A stretch of 64,000 bases of DNA from Nereocystis luetkeana (taxonomy: Eukaryota > Sar > Phaeophyceae > Laminariales > Laminariaceae): positions 1,178,001-1,242,000 of the forward strand of contig JARUPZ010000014.1 of NCBI GenBank assembly GCA_031213475.1. Direction: 5' to 3'. The notes under the pieces were generated by a model. That model ran no database searches, was not told the origin of the DNA, and worked only from the letters and a program-made list of their open reading frames with translations. This document shows, piece by piece, positions 57,401 through 63,860 of the stretch. Both the position numbers and the translations under genes were made by a program. Positions within the stretch are counted from its first letter, which is position 1. Every line of letters begins with the position of its first letter.

Positions 57401-60400
57401 GGTGGAAGAGGCGGGAGGGGGTGGTGGTGGTGGTAGTGGTGGTGGTGATCGGGGTGTTGGTGATTTGGGGCAAGCGAAAAATGGAAACGGCAAGAGGTGG
57501 GGGGTGGCAGGGGTTCGTCACTTCGGGCGACGTCATGGGGTCGTCGGAGACGGTATCTGACGCTCTTGCAAGGAATAACTCCCCTCTTTCGATCAAAAGT
57601 GGTTCGTTTCCACTTGCAGCCGAGTCTAGACAGCTACAGGATTGAAGAACACTTACCATCCGCAGCAACCTCAAGCGGGCGCGCGAGCGGGGGCGGGGGG
57701 GGCAGCCAACTTTGAAAGCAAGTTGTCCTGTCAAGACACAAGTACCCTAAACCAGCGCAACTCAAAGCACGAGCAGTCAACCAAATAAACCAAAACGGAA
57801 TAAGCCCGCCAATAGCAATACCGTGGCCACCGCCTGAGCCCTCCCCTTCACGAATACCCTCCGGCCCAAACTCAAAACATCCACGCACTAAAAAACTCAC
57901 GGATTCATCGCGGCTCCTGCAGCGTTCGGAGACATGTTGAAACCGAACGCGCCATACCCTCCGGGCATCCCATACCCCGCCCCCGCCCCCGCTCCAGCCC
58001 CGGGTCCCATTCCCCCCACAGTCGCCCCGCCAGCGCCCCTACCTCCCCCACCACCTCCACTAACACCACCACTTCCACCCCTCCCCCTGCCACCACCAAC
58101 CCCACCACTTCCACCCCCACCACCACCACCACCGACACCACCAACACCACCAGCGGCGGTGCCGGCCGGGGTGGCGGCAGCCGCGGTGCGGGTTGAACCG
58201 TCGCCACCGTATTTTTGGTGCCCACTGCCGCCGCCGCCGCCGCTAGGACCACTGCCGCCGCCACCGCCGGCACCACCACCATCGCTCACTGTTGTTCCAC
58301 GCGAACCACCGCTGTCGCCGTCCTCAGCGGCACCCAAGCCGTGAGCGATCGACGAGGAGCTTCGGACTGCGGACACAGCAGGACCAAGGCCACCACCAAC
58401 ACCACCACCAACGGTAGCAGTGGTAGCACCAGCAACAGCACCAGCGCTAGCATTGGGGAGGGTCGATGCCCCGGAACGCTCCGACACCGACTGCTCGTGC
58501 TTAAGCAGCGGCGGCGGGGCATGCCGTGCCCCACCTACCGCGCCGCCCCCCGCGGCCGTAACTCCGTACACCCCCGCCCCGCCCCCAGCCACGTCGCTAC
58601 CACGACCTGGCACGGAAAGGGAAGATGAAGGTAGCGCCGACCCAGTCACAGATTTGTCCGCGTCCGGGGCCGCAACCGCACTGGCGGGGGCGGCGGAAGG
58701 AACGGCGGAGGCAGACACCGCGGGGGTGGGGAGACGACCGGAAGGGGTATCTCCGGACGATGACGAGGAGACAGACGAGAATAAAGGCGCAACCTTTGCA
58801 GGGGGCGAGGGTCCGTCCAGTAACGGGCAATCGTCGGTGGGGGCAGACACTTCGGTTAATTCCACCGCGGCTGCCGCCGCCGCTGCCACCCCCGGAGCGT
58901 GCGCTGCCTCTGCCGAGCTCTCCGATAGTGTGTCGTCCCTCGACTCCGCAGGCGCACCTGACGTCCCACCACGCTCAACTGCCTCCGCAACTGCCGACGC
59001 CGCCCCCATCGTTTCGGAAAAACGCTCAGGGAATGCGGCCTCTTCCCCTAGAAACCCGTTGTGAGCGGTGCCGAGCGGCTGCTCCTCGTCCATCGCGTCC
59101 ATCCCCCCCTCGCGTCTGCTCGCTTCTGATGCTGTTCCTGCAGCTCCTGTCCCTGCTCCTGCTCCTCCCCCCCCTTCTCCCTCTCCCTCTCCGCCCGATG
59201 CAACTCTCTCGGAAAACGAATCCACACCACCGCCGCCAGAGGACGAGAACGGTGTCAACGACAACACCTGCGCTGGAGCTGCTGCACCTACACCTGCAGA
59301 CCCGAAACCGGAAGTTATATCGCCGGTGATCAAGTCCGGCCCTAGCGGATTGGGCTCAACCCCGGCAACCTCAGCGGCAGCAGCAGCGATGGCGGCAGCG
59401 GCAGTGGCAGGAGCAGCAGGAGGAGGAGGAGCAGCAGCAGAAGCAGCAGCAGCAGCAACAAGGGTAGTTTTATCCACCGCCCCGGCTTCGCCTCCAACAC
59501 GGGGCGGCACCGTCACTCCTTCCCGAAGAGAGCCTGCGCTCCCTTCGGCTAAAGGCGCCGTCCCTTCCAACTCCGGTTCGGGGGGTTCCAAGGCGGCGGC
59601 GGCGACTGCGATTCCTGTCGGCGGCAGTGTCCTCCCCACCGTACCGACAGATAGGCCAGTGTTGTCGTCAAGCGCGGGTCTTCTAGAACAGAACAGGGGG
59701 CCAAGGCGTGGGAGGCGTGGAGGGGGGGGGGGGGAGGGGTAGGGATGGACCGGTCTTTGCATGGCTTTGGGAGGCCGAGGGGGGAAGGAGGGGGGGGGGG
59801 GGGGTAAGTATACCGCGAGAGCTAAAAAAAAGTGCGTTTCACAGTTTATTCCCGGACCAGCGTGGATGGGGATATTTTTTTGGCAGTTGGTGCAAGGGGG
59901 GGAAGGGGGGGGGGAGGGCGGAACAGCTCCGGTCCAGAACAGCCCAAATGTAGTTGATACGAGCCAAGAGTGTGAGAGAAAATTCGAGGGAATACGAACT
60001 AATCATGTTTTCGTTAAAATACAGAATGACATGTTTATAAAAAAAGTCCTCGCAGCCCCTGGTAGGCAGTGCTTAGAACAATCATAGTGAACAGGTGCGA
60101 GCGCACGTCGGAGCAGGGGCTGCAGGCTGCACGGGTCCAAGGAACTGCCGCAAGTGTCTGGCTACCAACGACAACCCATGGTCAAGGTCCCCTATCCTCC
60201 CCCCCCCCCCCCATCCTCCCACCCAAAAACGAAACATGTGCCGAAGATATTACCTCTTCGCCGGGCGCTCCCTGCCCCCCCCCGCCCTCTCCTCCCCCTG
60301 CAGTTGTGCCCTGTCTTCCTGCGCCCCCCCATCCGCGGAAAACACGCCTCCTCCTGCGCTTTCCACGGGGAGGGGTCGCTTTCTGTCTCCCCCCGTCCCC

Positions 60401-61398
60401 TCCCTACCGCCGCCTCCGCCGTCACCGTCAACATAACCGTCGCCATTGCTGCTGTACCTCCCCCCCCCGACAATACCGCCGTCCACCGGGTGGAAACCCC
60501 GTCGTGAGGCTTTCGAGGGACTGTCGATGGTAACAGCCGCCGTAACTGCGGCCATAATCGCCTCATCATCGTCAGCCCCACCGTCGCCGCCGCCGCCGCT
60601 GCTGCTCCCACCACCAGCTACCGCCATCTTCGCCTCGGCCGGGTTCGCCTCGAGCCCCAACTCGGCGGGGCAGGCCACCCCCCCAGCTTCATCCTCCCGC
60701 GTCCCAACCGGGAGGGATGTCGATGGCAACCCTTCTGGGACCTTCAACGACGGTGTTGCGGGAGCTGTAGGCGTCGGCGACGGCGTACTGATCCCGCTAC
60801 CGCCACCGCCATCACCACTACCACCGTCGCCGCTGGAAACGGGGGCGGCGTCTTCCGTGCCTTTATCCGCCGCCTCGGCCGCCGCCACCACCATTGCCGC
60901 CGACGCCGCCGCCGTCGGCACGCCGTCGATCTTATCCTGCGTCGCCGCAACCGGCGCGTCTCCTTCCGTCTTCACGGCCACCTTAGCAGACACTGACGCT
61001 GATGTTTTCACTGGCGCTGGCGCCGGTGCTGACGACAACTTCGGCGGCACTTCAGTCGCCGGCTCTCCGCTGCTGTCGACAACTGTGCCGCTGCCACCAT
61101 CGTTTCCAGCACCACCAACACCACCCCCAATACTCCCACTACCCCCACCACCGCCCCCTCCACCACCCCCACCACCGCCGCCACCACCGCCACCGCCACC
61201 ACCGCCACCACCCCCACCACCACCACCGTCGCTCACGACCACGGCTTGATTCTTCTCGCCTAATCTCTGCGCGGGGACATCCTCGAGGTACCCCTCCACA
61301 GCCGGGAGGGGTCCACCTCCCCCCCCCCCTTCCTCCTTCTCTTCGACCTGGTCCAAGCGGACCGACGGGAAAAAGGACACCCCGGTGCCCGAGCGCAT
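29836..61398 (-). CDS. Giant CXXC / coiled-coil / pseudo-HDAC gene, about 25 exons
   Basis: Exons in transcript order: 60254-61398, 57901-59682, 56978-57379, 56057-56389, 55577-55664, 53361-54116, 52892-53037, 51930-52325, 49720-49816, 48203-48301, 47402-47575, 45727-45869, 45159-45317, 43872-43965, 42680-42889, 41017-41187, 39284-40821, 38277-38366, 37320-37464, 36963-37076, 34400-35731, 33668-33963, 32354-32469, 30889-31214, 29836-30447. All junctions keep phase and the sum is exactly 3588 codons. Features by approximate residue: low complexity 1-1220; Cys/His finger 1222-1245; CXXC fingers about 1505-1545 and 1683-1725; Cys-rich 1870-1930; coiled coil 2578-2720; degenerate HDAC 3090-3490. 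It is probably a chromatin protein that reads CpG-containing DNA and uses the HDAC fold for binding rather than catalysis. The start could lie further upstream, outside the window. Confidence 0.75.
30889..31214 (-). CDS. HDAC-like exon with third zinc Asp kept
   Basis: The acceptor ccctcccctgcag is strong. It encodes a Gly-rich insertion and then GFRPDLVIISPGLDGRKGHP and DLVAKDYEWLTRE. The Asp of PGLDG is the third zinc ligand position. The donor is GAG|gttagt, phase 0. Confidence 0.88.
31275..31700 (-). repeat. Dispersed C-tailed repeats R12 (31275-31330) and R6 (31527-31700)
   Basis: Both are inverted. R6 has the long form with the core. R12 is diverged (AATGGTCAAATGACTAAGGC then GAGTACGCCCCCCAC), and its tail points to the acceptor of exon 30889-31214, 61 bp away. 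Confidence 0.65.
32150..32335. repeat. CGATATATCGATA simple repeat
   Basis: A degenerate self-complementary ATCGATAT repeat in the intron after exon 32354-32469. Confidence 0.85.
32354..32469 (-). CDS. HDAC-like exon with zinc Asp and His kept
   Basis: Encodes SVGRVAVVDLDAHLATGTAD and ILCRTLDPAFLYASIAVS. The Asp-x-His zinc ligands of DLDAH are kept, while the usual following HGNG is LATG. It joins as TG|G upstream and G|AC downstream. Confidence 0.88.
32575..32910. repeat. TACCGCTACATCGT-type minisatellite
   Basis: Degenerate CTACCGCTA units, resuming at 33375-33540. Confidence 0.7.
33668..33963 (-). CDS. HDAC-like exon with His-His changed to Met-His
   Basis: The acceptor is caattttcag. 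It encodes QYLAQAHTHGFLKSMVARGW, then VVRGVSAVLSGKCANALCLV and ETRGMHVG. The position of RPPGHHAGP is occupied by ETRGMHVGS, so the first catalytic His is Met. The exon ends SVNSVAVGALYAHLQ, equivalent to LLNNAAIGAAYAR in the active gene. Confidence 0.85.
34400..35731 (-). CDS. Large exon linking coiled coil to HDAC-like domain
   Basis: 444 codons, phase 0 at both ends. It begins VRRLADAYRREREAEVCLIQ, continuing the coiled coil, then is Ala/Gly/Ser-rich. The end encodes HALSARCSTLVLRPTTSAPN and VWTELEGVLEASRKGGLVIE, which aligns loosely with the first strand and helix of the HDAC domain. The family HPExP motif is lost. Confidence 0.75.
36230..36950. repeat. CCCACCATC minisatellite
   Basis: About 70 degenerate 9-10 bp units. 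It ends at the donor of exon 36963-37076. Its His/Pro/Thr translation is not a gene. Confidence 0.9.
36963..38366 (-). CDS. Coiled-coil exons (38277-38366, 37320-37464, 36963-37076)
   Basis: Three small exons join in phase. They encode HDALMRRGQASRENGLGRLE, ERLRRLESKRGAIRSDLDRI, RRRMALKTERIKTLRALADE and SMIRKEKAHLSKSRVRVREM. Regular Leu/Ile/Val positions among Arg, Glu and Lys indicate a coiled coil, likely for dimerisation. Minisatellites of the CCCACCATC and TTAACC types fill the neighbouring introns. Confidence 0.8.
37565..38225. repeat. TTGACCTTAACC hexamer-type repeat
   Basis: Degenerate CCTTGA/CCTTAA/CCTCAA hexamers, about 100 units, in the intron between two coiled-coil exons. Confidence 0.85.
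38845..38948. repeat. 13-bp GGGCGAGTGCTAT tandem repeat
   Basis: About eight near-identical units. Confidence 0.9.
39284..40821 (-). CDS. Large exon with possible small beta domain
   Basis: About 512 residues. The start encodes VDQYARGYRFRVGGTRKRGR and then VEVKLAFTGRRFVRLKLDNF, which looks like alternating beta strands. The middle is Gly/Ala/Ser-rich, and the end (LGEFVSLVEDVHRSVERTTR) runs into the coiled coil. The donor GCAGAG|gtaagg is strong, phase 2. The fold is not recognised. Confidence 0.7.
40906..40955 (-). repeat. Dispersed C-tailed repeat, copy R7
   Basis: Inverted. On the minus strand its C-rich tail becomes the pyrimidine tract of the acceptor of exon 39284-40821. Confidence 0.7.
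41017..41187 (-). CDS. Giant gene exon 16
   Basis: Encodes a 57-residue segment with SSIEQETVVAGMLGQT. The acceptor is ccctgtctctccggcag. A downstream acceptor at 41131 is also strong but gives the wrong phase for the preceding exon. No domain is recognised. Confidence 0.6.
41255..41545. repeat. 30-bp minisatellite with GGGGGTACCCGGGTACC
   Basis: About nine to ten units containing palindromic GGTACC and CCCGGG, 70 bp upstream of the acceptor of exon 41017-41187. Confidence 0.88.
42680..42889 (-). CDS. Basic and Gln-rich exon
   Basis: The acceptor is gtttttacag. It encodes EKSKKVIKPVPERTAYYDRL and ARLARRINSYKRAKDLQDQR, then a Gln run from a CTG repeat (plus strand 42720-42775), then acidic residues. 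The start is phase 0 and the end is phase 0 at gtgagg. Confidence 0.75.
43600..43865. repeat. CCGAACCGAAC simple repeat
   Basis: Degenerate AACCGAACC units, complementary in type to the GGTTC tract at 8578. Confidence 0.85.
43872..43965 (-). CDS. Cys-rich exon, second part
   Basis: Encodes YKCLPGAAQCGFCRRGPGH and LILLAEWARHVQ. It joins the previous exon as AG|G and ends in phase 0 at gtccgt. Confidence 0.65.
45159..45317 (-). CDS. Cys-rich exon, possible zinc finger
   Basis: Encodes LNYRALDVEAEVLECPWTCR and GCLRRSTSCGCLEGF, with C-x3-C-x2-C-x6-C-x-C spacing. Together with the next exon (C-x6-C-x2-C) it may form a zinc-binding module. It recalls the CP-x-CRG-x-CxC end of the 4CXXC_R1 family, but the match is weak and I do not assign it. 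Confidence 0.65.
45542..45660 (+). repeat. Dispersed C-tailed repeat, copy R3
   Basis: Preceded by a 25-C run. Its tail points toward the donor side of exon 45727-45869, 67 bp away, antisense to the gene. Confidence 0.75.
45727..45869 (-). CDS. Acidic linker exon
   Basis: Encodes VDDDISRRDREGGGGVDG, then ELEEHDRETELADPYFNKMH. The donor gtgaga is in phase 2. A poly-Asp extension encoded by the CAT microsatellite at 45893-45925 lies upstream in the same frame, but no acceptor is visible before it. Confidence 0.65.
46817..46926. mobile_element. MITE family A, copy 9, with central motif
   Basis: Lies in an intron of the giant gene. The centre carries TACCTGGTATATATTT. The right arm is slightly diverged (GTCCCCTAGTA). 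Confidence 0.8.
47135..47245. repeat. 51-bp tandem repeat
   Basis: Just over two units of GGTTGACCGCACTCTGGTG and GACCGCACTGTAGGGTCCCC. Confidence 0.85.
47402..47575 (-). CDS. Acidic exon of the giant gene
   Basis: Encodes AMTGEDGEDENREEDEDQ followed by a poly-Glu run and LAEEDMMLEHDQ. The best donor is GC type (CAG|gcgagt, phase 0). The acidic tract could act as a histone or activator contact, which is inference. Confidence 0.65.
48203..48301 (-). CDS. CXXC zinc finger 2, last two Cys, then acidic
   Basis: Begins VCLQKRCHALGR, giving the C-x4-C pair that completes the second CXXC finger, then runs into SPRSEMEQEEFDEEG. The finger is completed exactly by phase-0 joining across the GC-AG intron. 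Confidence 0.85.
49720..49816 (-). CDS. CXXC zinc finger 2, first part
   Basis: Encodes CGDCAGCHSVECGECKYC and QDMPKNGGPGRFRQ. It has the same Cys spacing as finger 1 and KNGG at the DNA-contact position. It ends at a GC donor (CAG|gcgagt). The last two Cys of the finger come from the next exon. Confidence 0.9.
49874..50034. mobile_element. Hairpin repeat with CAGGGCT/AGCCC-like ends and GGGTC core
   Basis: Starts CAGGGCTTTTCGTGGGT and ends ACCCGTAAACAGCCC. The centre has GGGTC repeats followed by complementary GACCC. Related hairpins lie at 22850-22945 and 46545-46692. The ends resemble hAT MITEs, but no 8-bp target duplication was confirmed. Confidence 0.5.
50356..50700. repeat. Two tandem units of about 172 bp
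   Basis: Both contain GGCTACATGATATATAC, ACACGACAACAGGCATAACG and GCATCTGACTG. Intronic. Confidence 0.88.
50819..50912. mobile_element. MITE family B, copy 9
   Basis: Lies in an intron of the giant gene. Ends AACCGTTTTAGAACCG and CCTAAGAGGGTT. Confidence 0.75.
51140..51390. repeat. 22-bp minisatellite AGGCATGCCTTATTCACAGC
   Basis: About ten degenerate units carrying the palindrome GGCATGCC. Confidence 0.85.
51692..51787. mobile_element. MITE family B, copy 10
   Basis: Arms GACTACAGCCCCGTTTTGGG and CCAAAACGGGACCGCAGCCC. It lies 140 bp from the donor of exon 51930-52325. Confidence 0.75.
51930..52325 (-). CDS. Basic Gly/Arg/Ser linker between CXXC fingers
   Basis: Encodes VKAVLLQIASKQQRS, Gly/Ser repeats, PPPRKKGKTPPNPYEDVA and an RGRGRGRGG run, ending KKHPRSRK directly before the second CXXC finger. 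RG repeats and basic patches suggest nucleic acid contacts. The donor is gtgagt, phase 2. Confidence 0.75.
52892..53037 (-). CDS. CXXC zinc finger 1
   Basis: Encodes RRCNQCAPCLLPDCGECRYC, then QDMPKHGGKGSYKQPCEARK and C. The eight Cys residues are spaced C-x2-C-x2-C-x4-C-x2-C-x2-C ... C-x4-C, with a KHGG in place of the usual DNA-contacting KFGG. This is the CXXC domain that binds unmethylated CpG in MLL, DNMT1, KDM2 and CFP1 proteins. The exon ends at a GC donor (CAG|gcgagg). Confidence 0.9.
53361..54116 (-). CDS. Giant gene exon 6, Gly-rich with conserved ends
   Basis: The acceptor follows a run of C. The first part encodes MMRIVPTDVASGDEWGSDAE and IRIAFKLYPPRSAKTRERIY, which looks structured. 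The middle is a long poly-Gly segment. The end encodes GVRRPKGKHPGYIITLYGKK, just before the first CXXC finger. The donor AAG|gtgccc is weak but in phase. Confidence 0.75.
54541..55535 (+). repeat. Two tandem units of about 500 bp ending in C-tailed repeats R8 and R9
   Basis: Unit 1 (54541-55050) and unit 2 (55053-55535) share GGCGTCG-TTGGC-ACGACGC starts, a TGGCTGGCGGTCGAGT block, TATCACGTAGTGTG, and the dispersed repeat at their ends. They may show the full-length form of the dispersed repeat. R9 ends 42 bp from the donor of exon 55577-55664. Confidence 0.7.
55577..55664 (-). CDS. Cys/His finger exon, EsV-1-7-like
   Basis: A small exon with a perfect donor (CTAGG|gtaagt) and the acceptor ctggcacag. 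It encodes RRKCDKDGCQQMATHG and then FILPRLCGRHRAAR, a C-x4-C-x13-C-x2-H pattern. Brown-algal and EsV-1 virus EsV-1-7 repeats are, from memory, C-x4-C-x16-C-x2-H, so this is similar but three residues shorter. A zinc-binding role is inferred. Confidence 0.75.
56057..56389 (-). CDS. Giant gene exon 4
   Basis: Encodes a Ser/Asp/Gly-rich linker ending SHMLEEDPSERR. Its phase-2 donor gtgagg joins the Cys/His finger exon as AG|A. Confidence 0.7.
56862..56965 (+). repeat. Dispersed C-tailed repeat, copy R10
   Basis: Core TACGGTCATACGACTACGGC. The tail ends 13 bp from the donor of exon 56978-57379. Confidence 0.7.
56978..57379 (-). CDS. Giant gene exon 3, Tyr/Gly/Pro-rich
   Basis: Encodes YGHGFYGQWQDGGAASASPP and later AYPGTFSPYGPYPSMG, a prion-like Tyr/Gly/Pro composition. 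The acceptor is cattccag and the donor gtgagg is in phase 2. Two other frames over the same DNA are longer but are plain Pro/Arg or Thr/Pro shadows. Confidence 0.75.
57901..59682 (-). CDS. Giant gene exon 2, Ala/Gly/Ser-rich
   Basis: About 594 residues, almost all Ala, Gly, Ser, Pro and Val, ending in GYGMPGGYGAFGFNMSPNAA. The phase-2 donor gtgagt joins the next exon so that the Gly/Tyr-rich composition continues across the junction. No folded domain is visible, and the region looks intr­insically disordered. Confidence 0.7.
60254..61398 (-). CDS. First visible exon of the giant gene, Gly/Val/Ser-rich
   Basis: An ATG at 61398 follows an in-frame TAA (61471-61473) with no AG between them, so this ATG is a valid start. 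A second reading uses a good acceptor at 61348 (ttggaccag|GTC, phase 0), which would accept the phase-0 exons at 63.0-63.9 kb. The exon carries a long poly-Gly run (CCACC repeats on the plus strand) and a basic end, and its donor is in phase 2. Confidence 0.65.
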
Positions 61399-63022
61399 GG
61401 GGACGGTATCGAGCGGGGAAAGGGGGCACGGCAGCCGGCCGGGCCGGGCGGGGGGAGGCGGAGGGGGGGGTTAGAAGGATTTGCTGCCCACCGAGACTCG
61501 TGATTCGAGTCGTGCGTGCGACAATATCTACGACTCCGACAAAACCCAATACAACCACAGCGAAAACACCACCACATAGAGCAATAACAGGACCCCAACA
61601 ACGAAACACTGACAACGCTGACCATACCGACAGCACGAGCAATGCCGACGATACCGACGACACCGACAAAACCAACTACCTAAAAAGCTGGCGATACCAA
61701 ATCACCACAGCGACAACACCGACACAGCAGAGAGCACCTAAAACACATAACAGCGAAAATACTGACAACGCCGACATCACCGACGGCACTGCCAGCACCG
61801 ACGATACCAAAAAGACCCGCAGCACCAACAACACCGGCGACTTCCTACAATACTGACAAAATACCAACTATCTCCATCCTTCCCTCCCTCCGCCCTACCT
61901 CCCTCCCCCCCACCTACGCTTCCCTCCCTCCCTCCCTCTCTCCCCCTACCCCTCCCCTACGGCCTACGGGGCGCATAACGACCCATAGCCCGTCGAGATA
62001 GTTGAGCGGGACCCACGGCGTGCCTCTCAAGCAAGCCATTATACTCCACCGTGGAGTCCGCAAGCGAGACCATAAGAACAGCGGAAACGATATAAAAAGC
62101 TAGAGTAGAGCGGACACATCAGAGCCAGATCCGACCTTGCCTGACCCGCCTCGGAACCGAAACGGTTCACACTTCGAACAGACAGAGCACTACTACAGAT
62201 AGATAATCTAGGTACTAACCTGCCGTTTTCAGATGCTGTGCAGGGTCTATGCAGTACAGGTCTATCCCAGCAAGCATGTGCTACAGTAGATCATGCAGTT
62301 TATACGGCTCCCACCCAGCCACATGAGCTAGATCACACAGACCAGGGACATATCTGCCCTGAAATATCTAGATCACGCAGTGGGAATGACCTGTAGATGA
62401 TCTATCATCTGATCTATCTGATCTGTGAAGCGGTTTAACCGAACCAGCCGAAATAAACACACACGGTGCCGTGACTCATTTCCCGACGGGACGGCGCACA
62501 GCACGGTACTCCACTAAATCACGGGAGAAGGCCCGAACGGATGCCCAGGGTTGCCCAGTGGCTCTGGCGACGGTGGGGATTTCTCGCCTCTGGGGAGGGG
62601 GGGGAGAGGGGGGAGAGGGTTTGCTGGCGACGCGTGCAACGATAGGGGTACGTACGTCGTACTATTTTGATTCAAACATTGTTGACTGCCGCGTGGCTCC
62701 TCAAGGGCGTCGACGAAACTACGTGCCCAAGAAGACATGCCTTAAGGTCGGAGCACCATCTGCAGTATGCAACAAGGCACGCCTTGTATATCAAGGACAT
62801 CGGGTTGCAGTTTAAATGCTTTCCCAGTCAGCTTGTGGGTGACGTACCAATGCCTTACTGATAAACAGTACAGAGCTCCTCTACAGGTGAGGAACCACAT
62901 AAAAAAGTAAGGTGGACCCCTGTCCTGAAATAGCGCGTGCCCCGCACAGGTGGGGAGTGTGGCAAGAGGAGGCTTTCGAAGCCAACCAGCCTCATGTGTG
63001 TTTACGGGTCTGGCCTCCTTAC
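61399..63022. other. Stretch with no convincing exon upstream of the giant gene ATG
   Basis: 61480-61850 is a degenerate CACCGACAACACC-type repeat and 61870-61960 is CCCT-rich. Around 62920 on the minus strand a possible exon (GACAGGGGTCCACC onward, after ctatttcag) is open for 60 codons but lacks support. Nothing else looks coding. Confidence 0.4.
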
Positions 63023-63145
63023 CGGTGTTAGCGCGCCGGATGTTCGCAATCGCTCTGTTCTTCGAGCAGCCCTCTCCTCCTCCCGACGTTGTGTCACCAC
63101 CGCCTTGATCTCCTCTCCCCACATTTCCGCCGCGGCGAAGTCGGG
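63023..63145 (-). CDS. Charged helical exon, unassigned gene
   Basis: 41 codons between a good acceptor (ttgttttgtggcag) and a good donor (CCG|gtaagg), phase 0 at both ends. It encodes PDFAAAEMWGEEIKAVVTQR then REEERAARRTERLRTSG, an amphipathic helix. It joins the 63663-63860 exon in phase and could also join 61347 of the giant gene in phase 0. Confidence 0.7.
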
Positions 63146-63528
63146 CTGCCACAAAACAAAAACGACGCATTAAAGAAAAACGAGACTAGATCGCAACAAC
63201 AATAGACACTCACGGTGGTCACTACAGTAATAGTAAGCAAGAACGGTATAATAGACACCAAAAACAGACAATAGTAGACCACAACAATGGATGAAAACAG
63301 TAGACAGAATGCTACATACTTGGGCCACAGAAGACAAAAGAGCAGACAACACAGTAGAAAACAACAGCAGACAACAATCACAGCAACAACGACGACGACA
63401 CTACGACAACTTATTTCATCACCACCACTACCAACACCACCAACACCACAACTCCCTTTAGCACTACCACCACCGCCACCAACACCATCACCTTCACCCC
63501 CCCCAAGTACCCCCGCCTCCCCCCCCCG

Positions 63529-63570
63529 ATGGTCATACGACTTCGGCCATGCATGACATGAGTACCCCCG
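63529..63570 (+). repeat. Dispersed C-tailed repeat, copy R11
   Basis: A short copy with one core change (CGACTTCGG). The C-rich tail runs toward the donor of exon 63663-63860, 93 bp away. Confidence 0.65.
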
Positions 63571-63662
63571 CCCCCTCCACCACCTCCACCACATCCCACC
63601 ACTAACCACCTTCATCATCACCACCCCCCCCCCCTCCCCCCCCACTACCACATCATCATCAC

Positions 63663-63860
63663 CTGGAGGCGGGCGGGCCCTACGTAGGCCTTCTTCTTGT
63701 AAGGGTACGCCGAGGCATGCTTGAGGTAAGGCCGTGTGTTCGCGGGTGTGACCCAGTCCGTCACATGATGGCCTCCCTCACACAGGAAAACCACGAGGCA
63801 CATGAACCGCGGGTTGATCCCTTGGTCGGCAGGATGGGGGTTTTCCATGCGCTCCAATAG
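63663..63860 (-). CDS. Unrecognised structured exon near right edge
   Basis: 66 codons, acceptor cttgggtgcag, donor CAG|gtgatg, phase 0. It encodes LLERMENPHPADQGINPRFM, then CLVVFLCEGGHHVTDWVTPA and ASAYPYKKKAYVGPARLQ. The composition is that of a globular domain. I do not recognise the family. The gene continues off the window to the right. Confidence 0.7.

Noticed and set aside
57383-57640. Minus-strand frame with GCKWKRTTFDRKRG and CKSVRYRLRRPHD upstream of exon 56978-57379
   Set aside because: It looked domain-like, but the only donor before it is 23-45 bp away, too short for an intron. The phase-2 link from 57901 to 57379 explains the gene without it.
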